Assembly (NCBI GenBank): GCA_958450325.1
Contig: OY288251.1
Coordinates: 70,015,666 to 70,079,665 of the forward strand
Origin: Agrostemma githago
Taxonomy: Eukaryota > Streptophyta > Magnoliopsida > Caryophyllales > Caryophyllaceae
Reading direction: 5' to 3'
Length of the DNA stretch: 64,000 bases
The position numbers and the translations under genes are program-made. Below the pieces are notes generated by a model, which ran no database searches, was not told the DNA's origin, and saw only the letters and a list, made by a program, of their open reading frames with translations. Shown piece after piece: positions 45,317-54,266 of this stretch (position 1 is the first letter of the stretch; each line of letters begins with the position of its first letter).

Positions 45317-46391
45317 CCAAGATTTTGTGAAAAAAATATTCTACCACCTAGGCACATAAGTTTGTCTTATCCTAGATATTTGACCCGTCATAAACTTAAA
45401 CGAATATTTTCGTTACAAATAAGAATTTGTCTTAATCTTTTGAAAGATCATCTATTCTGTTAGTAATAATTATGAATGTTTCACGATATTCCGTCATTAG
45501 TGTCTAGCTTTATATATTTCCGTCATTAATATAACTCTAAATTCGATGTATCTTGTCATGATCACTCAGTATATATCCCTAGTATGATACGAAGTACCAG
45601 TATTATACACCTAGTACGTAGATGTTTGTTTTTTGAGTTTAACGAAGAACGCATTTGGTCGTATATATACGATAATCAAACTCCCAATCTCTTGAGTCTT
45701 GATCGTGAAGAAAAACTCGTACCACTAAAAGTCTAGAACTAAACTTTCGTCTCAATAGCTACTTAGCTAGTGAGTTACTTTGCTACCAGTGCAGATCCTC
45801 TGTCCCATTACGTGTCCCATCTCATGTCCCATCATTTATATTATTGACACGTAATCACTATCACATAATTAATTACTTTGATCAATTAAGAGATGAGGTG
45901 TCGCATGCTTAAGGTTATGGGACATGAGATGAGACATAAAAGTGGGACAAAGGATCTCAACTGCTTTGTTACGACCTACAAACTGACGATGAATGTAGCC
46001 TACACGATCGTGAAAATAACTTATTTTGGCATTGTTGCAATTTTAAAGCAACTCCAAGGACACATCGGAAATTTCCTTTAATATTTTCCCCCTATAACTC
46101 GTGTGCCAAATCATTTGCTACCATTATTTCCACTTGTAAAAAAAAAAAGAAAAAGGAAAAAAAAAATCGGCTAACTGCTAACTCAATTTGCCTTCCTCAT
46201 CTTCGACGCGTTTCTTCCCTTCCAATTATTTCGATTTGGGAATTAGGGTTTTCCGAATTCGATTCTTCATTTTCTCAGGTAAACTCTACGATACCGTCAT
46301 TTTCCCCCGATTAATATTGTTATTTTCGAATCGGTTGAATCGTCGACGATAATCTGATGAATTTATATGTTTTGTTAGGTTTCGATCTGTG
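45317..46391. other. Upstream region of the UV-B-induced gene
   Basis: AT-rich spacer with one small fold-back element (listed separately). It ends in a pyrimidine-rich presumed 5' UTR (TTCCTCATCTTCGACGCG) and a likely leader intron ending TTTTGTTAG just before the start codon. Confidence 0.4.
45793..45958. mobile_element. Fold-back MITE, GATCCTCTGTCCCAT family
   Basis: About 166 bp whose arms of roughly 40 bp are inverted: AGATCCTCTGTCCCATTACG then TCTCATGTCCCAT on the left; ATGGGACATGAGATGAGAC then GTGGGACAAAGGATCT on the right. No clear target duplication and no coding sequence. Confidence 0.7.
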
Positions 46392-49045
46392 ATGGAGGCT
46401 GCAACTGTGCTTAGGTTGCCGATTACTGTTGCAAGTTCGAGCAATTTTGCATCAAGGCCTTCGATTTCAGTTTCTAATGGAAACAATTTGGTTCGTTTAA
46501 GTGATAATTATCGCAAATTGAAGGTGAATTTTTCGTAATAATTTAGGGTTTTTTTTGTTTGATTTGATGTTGTTGTTAGATCTAAGCAGTATTACCTTTG
46601 TATTTTGGCGATTATCTGGTTGTTTCCGATTGTTCTTCATGAATTTTGGAATCAGTAAAAGTAATACACAGTACACAGTTGAACTGTTAATTATATTCAA
46701 GACGATGAATTGCGATTCGTAAAGGTGTATTGAAAGTGAAACTTTTGAAAGTCCGCCAAGTGTTTGTTAAAATTCCCAAATCATGTTTGTATTTGTGAGA
46801 TACTCCGTATGAAGATAACGCTTGAGATTGTGATTAAATTCATGCACAAATTATAGAGTAAGACGATATCACGTGAGAATGTCCATTTTTGTTTGATAAA
46901 TGAGGGATCTTTTATATAAAGTGACTTGATTCACGATGTGAGACAGTTAAATACTGAAATTCGCAAGAGGAGCTGAAGATTTTCATCGATGTGGAGTTTC
47001 TTGTCGGTAGTTTGTTAATTGTTAATGCAATTAAATGTTCGTAAATGAATAAAAATACTACCCATGAATTTTTGTAGGGGGAGATTTGATTATCTGATGA
47101 GGGGCCGGACTTTTTTGGAATTTGTTGACGGAAACTTCAATATTGTTATGTACTCGTACGACTTAAATAGACGCAATATTTCCATGTGATGTGCATGACA
47201 CTATGTTGAGCTAGCCATTTGAATTAATCATAAATGTTGCAGTTTTGCTGATGATCAACTTTGTGCTGATGATGATTAACTAGTGGACTTGTTTCTTACT
47301 CTTACTTATTTGTCTCGTGTTAAATTAGTGATTTTGGAACATGATTCATTGATTTTCCGTCCTTTCATTTTGGTTAGACTTGTTAATTTCGACAGGTGGG
47401 AATGGGTGATATATTGTTGCCTTTTAGAGCGCGCTGCATCAGTCTATGATGTGGAATGTGACTGTGTGAAACACGACACTATTATATGAAAATATAAATT
47501 CTTTGTTTTTGGCCTAAAATGATGTGTCGAGATTTCATCATTTTGGCTTCTACGGAATACATATAAATTTTGTTGCGAAATATTTCTAGAGAGCTGATAA
47601 ATGTTTGAGTTTCTAGAGGAAATGGATGAAGGTTGTCATGTTTCAGTTTGTTTTTGGTTTCTATGTGAACTTTGGGTGTTTACTGCTACGCTGCACTTAA
47701 GCTCTTGAAACTGATTGTTGTAAGTGTTTCTTTACATTGTGAAGTCAACCTCTCCACTTCATGCAAAGATTGGAGTTGGAAGAACGTCCTTACGGAGCAG
47801 AAAGAGCTTCGCAGTAAGGGCATCATCGTCCGAGTCTGAGGCACCAATTGCACCTCTTCAGCTGGAATCTCCAGTTGGACAATTCTTGTCTCAGATTTTG
47901 GCAAGCCACCCACATCTCTTACCTGCTGCCGTAGATCAGCAGCTGGAGCAGTTGCAGACCGACCTTGAAGCTGAAAAAAATAAGGAAGACCAGTCTGCTG
48001 CTGGCACTGAGCTAGTGCTTTACAAGTGAGTTATTTGTCAAATTTTCATCCTCGATACAACTTTCGTTATGAATTTACCAAAAAAGTTTGTGACTTCTGC
48101 TGTCCAATACTTTTACATATCCTCTCCGTTAACTTGTTTAAATACCTTTCCAGTCCTCGTAAATCCAAATGAAAAGACCAAGTTCTTTTTCGTCGTGGGA
48201 TAATTCTTTGTTTCTGATGTTTCAATACTGTCATCAGGAGGATCGCAGAGGTTAAGGCCAATGAAAGGAGGAAAGCATTGGAAGAAATCCTGTACACATT
48301 GGTTGTGCAGAAGTTCATGTCTGCAAATATATCTTTAATCCCTTCAATCAATTCGCCCTCAACTCATCCTACCGGCCGTGTTGACACATGGCCTAGTGTC
48401 GACACCAATCTAGAACAAGTTCACTCTCCCGAGGCATATGAAATGATCGAAAACCATCTTGCTCTTATCCTTGGAAACCGGTTGGATGACTTGAATTCAA
48501 TAGCACAAATCAGCAAGCTCCGGGTTGGACAAGTGTATGCCGCTTCAGTAATGTACGGCTACTTCCTCAAACGGGTCGACCAGAGGTTTCAACTCGAGAA
48601 GGCCATGAAAGTGCTCCCCGAACGGGCCTCAGAGAGAGAAAACGAAGTTATTGAACAAAACGTGGTAGAAGAAATGGGCCCACAGTCACACCCCGAGGTT
48701 TCTACATGGGCCGGGGGAGTTAGCCCAGGAGGGTTCGGGTCAGATCTCAAACCCTCTCGTCTAAGAAGCTATGTGATGGGTTTTGATTCAGAAACTCTAG
48801 CAAAATATGCCACAATTCGATCAAAGGAAGCGGTTGCAATCATCGAGAAACACACAGAAGCATTGTTTGGGAAACCGGAGGTTGTGCTTACACCTCAAGG
48901 AACCATTGATCCGTCCAGGGACGAACTCATTAAAATCGGGTTTACCGGTCTGAAAAGGCTTGTTTTGGAGGCGGTCACTTTTGGGTCTTTCCTGTGGGAC
49001 GTCGAGAGCTATGTTGAAACAAGATGCCAGTTTGCTCTCAACTGA
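46392..49045 (+). CDS. UV-B-induced chloroplast protein (At3g17800-like, DUF760)
   Basis: Homologue of the Arabidopsis UV-B-induced chloroplast protein At3g17800; its biochemical role is not established. Three exons, 46392-46523, 47745-48025 and 48238-49045, give 406 residues. The Ser/Arg-rich N-terminus (through SRKSFAVRASSS) looks like a chloroplast transit peptide. Conserved DUF760 blocks follow: SPVGQFLSQILASHPHLLPA, then RRKALEEILYTLVVQKFM, SPEAYEMIENHLALILG, VYAASVMYGYFLKRVDQRFQ and GFDSETLAKYATIRSKEAV. The 1.2-kb first intron holds no element I recognise. A broken copy of the last exon and 3' UTR lies at 51567-51893. From memory, NRDE2 and this gene are also near neighbours in Arabidopsis. 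Confidence 0.92.
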
Positions 49046-49734
49046 TGGACTGCTCAAGTGATCCTCTTTGAAACTAGGTAGTATGTAGTTCACCCTGGAT
49101 GCCATATTCTACATCTGTAAATAATTTTTTCTTTTCCAGATTTTATATGGTCTCTCATATGGTTCCGATTTCCGATATTTTTTTTTTTCAGTTCGATTGT
49201 TCACCCACATTAAGTACCAACTCCCGTCTTCTGTTTTAAAGTTATGAACATACTCCTGGTTTTTTCTTTTGAAGTTGATTTTGTTTTCTGAATGCTTCCA
49301 TTTTCCCCAACCAATATCGGAAGAGGAAATATGACTCGTGAATCAGGATTCATGATATGGTGAAGGGTTCCAAACTCTCCTAGAAGGCTAGAACACAACA
49401 CTCTCGTATTAGTATGAGATCGTCTTATATTGTTCCAAAGACGGTTATCCAAACCCGTAGACTGGAGACTGGTCACCAATTGTGGAGAAACTGGAGGCCG
49501 GACTTGTATGTGTCCGACCCGGAGACGGTCCAAAGCACTTCTTGAACACCTCCAATTTGCGAGAGGTTTCACAAGTCACACTATCGCACGCAAATACAAA
49601 AAATGATTCCCTATATTAAGGTCACGTACTTTTGGACTGAATTGAGGTGAAATAATTGAGATAAAATGAAAAATATTGAACTGAACTAGATTAAATTGAA
49701 GCGGTATTAAAAAAATCAAAAAAAAATAAATCAT
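49046..49734. other. Spacer after the UV-B-induced gene
   Basis: Contains the 3' UTR, whose sequence is partly duplicated at 51.8 kb, and a TTTTGGACTGAATTGAGGTG word near 49631 that belongs to a repeat also seen near 24130. No gene recognised. Confidence 0.4.
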
Positions 49735-49938
49735 ACAACTTGTGGTCATTGGCCCAAGGATCTCAAGTTCAAGTCCCTGTAAACGCGAACTTGTGAGAGT
49801 TGTATGGCTTGAGGCTATGTCTTCTAGACTTCGAGCCTGTCGTCCATATGCGATTTACCTTGGTGTGTGTGGTTTACCCAGAGCGCACCACAATGATAGC
49901 GGCTGCGGGTTACCTCGTTCGTGGAAAAAAAAAAAAAA
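49735..49938 (+). mobile_element. SINE, tRNA-derived type
   Basis: About 200 bp. It starts ACAACTTGTGGTCATTGGCC, has a B-box-like CAAGTTCAAGTCCC and ends GGGTTACCTCGTTCGTGG followed by about 14 A. Shared words with the reverse-oriented element at 23158-23386 show a common family. Target duplication is at best weak. Confidence 0.65.
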
Positions 49939-50067
49939 TACACGAGAACTTTCGCAACATAATTACTTTTCGAGTTCTAATAAATTTATTCCATAGTTAC
50001 GTCACGCAAATACAAAAATCAATCCAATTCAACCCTAATTCATTCCCTCTTTCTTCCCCTCAGAAAA

Positions 50068-50814
50068 ATGGCAACTCAAGCACCACCGCAACAACCACCA
50101 CCATTACCACCGTCAACATCGCAACCAGAACCACCAACACTGCCAATAACAATAAACCGAATCAACAACCACCATTACAACATAACATTCAACAACACAA
50201 CCCTAATCACAACAACCCTAACATTCGAACCCCAAATCATTGTTTCATGGATCACATCACTCCTCTCCTCCTCCTCTTCCCCACCCAATTACATCGGCCT
50301 CGACGTCGAATGGCGTCCAAACTTCATCAAAAACCGCGGCGAAAACCCAGCTGCAACTCTCCAACTCTGCACCAAATTACCCAATTCAACTTCCTATACT
50401 TGCTTGATCGTTCAATTGATTCATTCCCCTAAACCGCTTCCGACGCCATTGATCGAGTTACTGGGTAATCGAGACATCACTTATGTTGGCGTTGGGATTC
50501 GGAAAGATGTTGAGAGGTTGTTGGTTGATTACGGTGTTGAAGTCATGAATGTGGTTGATTTGGGGGAATTTGCTAGAGAAATTAGGGTTCCTGGGTTTAG
50601 TCATAGGAGTAATACAATTGGGATTAAGGAGTTGTGTAGAGTTGTTTTGGGATTTAATGTGAATAAACCTAAGAGAATTACTATGAGTAAATGGGATGAA
50701 TTTCGTTTGAGTCATAGACAGGTTCAATATGCCTGTGTTGATGCTTTCTTGTCTTTTGAGATTGGTGTTACATTGTCTGGTTTGAGTCGGAAATCGTTCG
50801 AGTTGAATGGGTAA
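50068..50814 (+). CDS. WEX: Werner-syndrome-like 3'-5' exonuclease (DEDDy)
   Basis: Nuclear 3'-5' exonuclease of the WRN-exo/RNase D fold without a helicase part; Arabidopsis WEX acts in post-transcriptional silencing. Single exon, 248 residues. A Pro/Thr/Gln-rich N-terminus is followed by the exonuclease domain. The acidic metal ligands are in IGLDVEWRPNF (Asp79, Glu81), in GVGIRKDVERL (Asp147) and in VQYACVDAFLSF (Tyr221, Asp225, the DEDDy Exo III motif). NTIGIKELCRVVLG and ITMSKWD are family-typical. Length fits short plant WEX-type proteins. Its last 80 or so bases are repeated downstream in a tandem array. No introns are seen. Confidence 0.92.
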   Translation: MATQAPPQQPPPLPPSTSQPEPPTLPITINRINNHHYNITFNNTTLITTTLTFEPQIIVSWITSLLSSSSSPPNYIGLDVEWRPNFIKNRGENPAATLQLCTKLPNSTSYTCLIVQLIHSPKPLPTPLIELLGNRDITYVGVGIRKDVERLLVDYGVEVMNVVDLGEFAREIRVPGFSHRSNTIGIKELCRVVLGFNVNKPKRITMSKWDEFRLSHRQVQYACVDAFLSFEIGVTLSGLSRKSFELNG

Positions 50815-51210
50815 GTAAGTAAGGTTGCATACATCTGATCTGATCTGATCGCGGGTTCAAATAAACGAATTTACTATGCTTTCTTGTGTTTTGAGATTGG
50901 TGTTAGCTTGCTCGAGTTGAAAGGGTTAAGGTTGCATACATCTGATCTTTTACGGATTCAAATGAACAAATTTAGTAGGCTTGTGTTGATGCTTTCTTGT
51001 CTTTTGGGATCGGTGTTAAAGCTTGTTTGGTTGGAGTGGTAACTCGAGTAGTAAGGTTGTGTACATCTGACCTTTTGCGGGTTCAAATGAACAAATTCAG
51101 TAGGCTTGTGGTGATGCTTTCTTGTCTTTTGGGAACGGTGGTTGCCATGGTTGGTTCGAGTGGTAACTCGAGCTGATAGGGTAAGGTTGCGCACATCTGA
51201 TCGTTTGTGT
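50729..51210 (+). repeat. Tandem array derived from the WEX 3' end
   Basis: Four units of about 100-147 bp start near 50729, 50875, 50977 and 51101. The first unit is the real gene end (TGTGTTGATGCTTTCTTGTC, encoding CVDAFLSF). The others repeat TTGATGCTTTCTTGTCTTTT, GATYGGTGTTA, GTAAGGTTGCATACATCTGA and GGTTCAAATGAACAAATT with substitutions and small deletions. They follow the stop codon and do not extend the protein. Confidence 0.85.
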
Positions 51211-51566
51211 TTTCAAACTTCAAACTGTGAGTTATGATGGACAAATTGTGATGTTTTTTTTGTTGGAATTTACGTGATTTTGAGTTTAATCGAAATGTTA
51301 ATCGAGCAATTGATCAATGATCATTCTAGTTTTCTGGCTAAAGTCTGAAAACTCTGAGGAAATGTTTGTACAACAACTCCGATTAGTCTGCAATCTGAAG
51401 ACGATACCCAGAAATATGCTTGGTTTGCATTGTATTACTCCCACCAAATATGCCTGTGCAACATCCTGTCATCGTGTTCTGACTTGCGACCAATGCTTAT
51501 AGTTATACCCAAGTCTGTAAGCAATAATGTTAGATAGCTTTATAGGGTTAATAATGGCAAAATTGT
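51211..51566. other. Spacer between WEX array and pseudogene fragment
   Basis: Unrecognised sequence with short open frames only. Part may be an older extension of the duplicated segment that follows, but no similarity could be fixed by eye. Confidence 0.3.
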
Positions 51567-51893
51567 TATGGAATTTGATTCAGAAACTCTTGCAAGTCGA
51601 TGGAAGGAAGCGGGCTTTACAATCATGTATTGATTCAGCATTCCAGCGGGTCGTGCTCACGCCTCAGGGGACTATTGATCTGTCTAGGGACGAGCTCATT
51701 GAGATCGGGTTTACCCGGTCGAAAAGGCTTGTTTGCCCTCAACTTATGGAATGTGTTCAACTGATCCTCTTGTCTTCAAATTCGCATTATTTTGTTCGAC
51801 TCCTGGTTTTGTTTTCGAAGCGAGGAACCAACTTTCTGCTGTTTCGTAGTCGATTTTGTAATTCTTAACGCTTCTATTTTTCCCACGACTTTT
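51567..51893 (+). pseudogene. Degenerate partial copy of the UV-B-induced gene's 3' end
   Basis: TTTGATTCAGAAACTCTTGC matches the parent at about 48781. A block then encodes VVLTPQGTIDLSRDELIEIG, against parent VVLTPQGTIDPSRDELIKIG. The codons between are shortened, the parent stretch coding for AVTFGSFLWDVESYVETRCQ is missing, and CCCTCAACTTATGG has lost the parent stop. Similarity continues through the 3' UTR (GATTTTGTAATTCTTAACGC versus GATTTTGTTTTCTGAATGC). It lies about 2.8 kb downstream of its source. Confidence 0.85.
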
Positions 51894-52394
51894 CTGAGAG
51901 ACGATATTATATTAATTTTATTACTACACTTGATCGCGTGGATAACTAAGTTGGTGAGAAGAGAAATGAGACAAGAAATAGTGAACAGAGGGAGTGATCC
52001 ACAGCAGTGAGTATATTATACCTCTGCTCTATAATGGCATCGTATAACGAAGTTAAATTATTCTTTCAATTTATCATAAAGATTTTAGGTTTTGGTGTAA
52101 ATTTTCTGACCTTTGGTGTAAAGTTGTCGAGTTAAATCATATAAATGTTCAAGTTCAAAAACTTATAACTTAGCTCAGAAACTTGTATAAACTCAGCAAA
52201 TATATACAAAATCTCAACAATTTTGTCTTACGTTATTGTACAACCAGGGGTGTAATTTTATTTTTGTGCAACATCTGTGAAAATCACGGGGGTTGGACTC
52301 TTCTTGAATAGGGAGATTTTTTTTTATTGTTTTATTCAATTTTAAGTTCTTAATAAGATAATCTTTCGCTAAAGAAATAACAAGTTACAATAAA
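51894..52394. other. Spacer before the cystatin 3' end
   Basis: AT-rich with a GAGAGACGATATTATATTAA repeat-like word near 51896. No gene recognised. Confidence 0.35.
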
Positions 52395-52781
52395 TCACTG
52401 ATCACCGCCACCAGGAAAAAAGCTAATTAGAGTTTTAGTCGACTTAATTACTTGGACGAATATCCCATAATCATATTTAACACCCTCATTTTCGACGACA
52501 ATATAAAGATGATACTTGGTACTATCACTTTTAACTTGAATTTCACCCTTCACGACTTTCACCAGTTTAAACGATATGTTATTGTCACGGTTGTATTCAG
52601 ACACGGCAAACTGAGCAATCTCGATGATGGTGGGGTCGGAAACGTTTTTAACGGGCTTCCATCCACCGGATAGATCATCGATGTCGACTTTTGTTATACG
52701 AGCTTCTATATTTGAGACACCCGCAACGATGAACACGAGAAATAGGAAAAGTAAGACGATGGTTGAGGAACGACCTTGCAT
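52395..52781 (-). CDS. Phytocystatin-like cysteine protease inhibitor
   Basis: Small secreted protein of the cystatin fold, which normally blocks papain-type proteases. Single exon, 128 residues. A signal peptide is clear (MQGRSSTIVLLFLFLVFIVA). The N-terminal GG (DLSGGWKPV) is kept, and the helix motif reads IAQFAVSEYN, close to the plant LARFAV-EHN pattern. The first inhibitory loop, QxVxG, is changed: the sequence is EIQVKSDSTKY, with Lys and Asp where Val and Gly are expected. The second-loop Trp is missing (FFPGGGDQ end). The fold is probably kept, but inhibition may be weak or altered. A TATA box lies about 95 bp upstream. Confidence 0.85.
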   Translation of the reverse strand: MQGRSSTIVLLFLFLVFIVAGVSNIEARITKVDIDDLSGGWKPVKNVSDPTIIEIAQFAVSEYNRDNNISFKLVKVVKGEIQVKSDSTKYHLYIVVENEGVKYDYGIFVQVIKSTKTLISFFPGGGDQ

Positions 52782-53742
52782 TTTTATATAGTACTCCGTA
52801 TTTATTTGTTTCTTTGTAATTGTATGACAATTGGTGAATGAACGATGTTTTGGGTTGAGAATCGATATGTATTTATAGGATTGGTATAAATATTGTATTT
52901 ATTTATATAAGTATGATATTGGAAAATATTTAATATAATCAAATACTTTGAGAAATTTATGATTATAGTTACATGTTGCCAAAAAAATACTCGTACATTG
53001 TACTTAGTAGTAATGAATTTGGAGAACTACATCTTCTATCATTCTATTCCATATATTCAAACAAAAACCATTACAAGTTCTAATTCTTTCTAACTAAATA
53101 CGGAGTATTTTTCCACCTAAATACATAATACACTAAAATCCATATTGATACCTTTAAAATTGATTAAAAGTGCGTGGTTATTGTAAAAGTTTCTAAACTC
53201 CAACTTAACATATATTCACTCCCAACTTAATCACATTACAATATGAGTAAGGGAGAAGATTCAAAGCTTCGACTTATTGTCCATGATAAGCAGTACTCCA
53301 TCCGATTTTTTGGAATTACAACATTTTTACTTTTTGCACAAGCCATAAGACTCTGAGTACGGATGGTGTGTACTTCCACACTAACAAAAATATACCCATT
53401 ATAGAAATGTGACAATTATATTGATATAAATTCTTGTTTGTGACGGAATTATCCGTCACAAACTTATAACGGGTCAAATACGATCCGTTTACATAGAAAA
53501 TACAAAAATTCTACGGATTACAAAAGCATACTCCGTATGAGTTATCTTTTCTACCTAATGGAAAGTATTTAACCCGCTGTAGTAGTTGTTAGGATGAAAC
53601 TACTAGACCAAGACATTTCAATTTTACATTTTTACTCTTTACGTAGTCAAGTAACTAAATATTTGAACCGCTATCATAACTTTGTGACAGAGACACTCGT
53701 CACAATAATCGGTCAAACAAGTTAGAGTAAATTAGACAATTA
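52782..53742. other. Divergent spacer, cystatin promoter side
   Basis: Contains the cystatin leader and promoter, then AT-rich sequence with CGGAGTATTT and CTCCGTATGAG words typical of decayed MITE ends. No gene recognised. Confidence 0.4.
52870..52877 (-). promoter_or_regulatory. TATA box of the cystatin gene
   Basis: TATAAATA on the cystatin strand (context CCTATAAATACATATC), about 90 bp before the start codon, a normal TATA distance for a short 5' leader. Confidence 0.6.
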
Positions 53743-53995
53743 GGGCTCGTTTGGTTCACGTGAATTTGTATTTCATGGGGATTACAAATATATTGTTTGA
53801 TTGTCAGGTAGGAAATGATTTCATGCGGGAAGTTCTACACCCGAGGAGGCTTGGTGAGTAACTTCCCAATTATGGAGGAAGTGACAATTCCCGAGAAGTG
53901 GCAATTTCTATGAAATGGACAACCAAACAACTCTCTGAAAATGCACTTCCCGAGATCTAGACTTTTCAGTAATTAGATGAGTAACCAAACGAGTC
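53743..53995. mobile_element. MITE with GGGCTCGTTTGGTT ends
   Basis: The left end GGGCTCGTTTGGTTCACGTG pairs with the right end GTAACCAAACGAGTCC; internal GTAACTTCCC and GGAAGT words also mirror. About 250 bp without coding capacity. Such ends occur in PIF/Harbinger- or hAT-type MITEs; the target duplication is not clear enough to choose. Confidence 0.65.
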
Positions 53996-54266
53996 CGTAG
54001 GAGCGTTTTACTAGTAAAATAGCATAATTTAGTACCGCTTCGCTTTAGCTTGAGCTTTGCTTCTTATTATTCCTTCCCAAAACCCCCAACTTTGATCTTC
54101 TTCTTCTTCTTCAACTCACACACGAAACTGTAACAAATCAATTTGGAATTGCCCCAATTTCAACCCCCTTTTCCTCCTTCTATCAATCCCTAATTCACCC
54201 AATTTCGCACACATACTTTGGTGGGTGTTGTTTAAATTTGAATTGCAGGTGATATCAATCGAATTA

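Noticed and set aside
49735..49800. tRNA gene suggested by a B-box-like motif
   Set aside because: No cloverleaf arms or anticodon stem can be formed, and the poly(A) tail and family copies point to a SINE.
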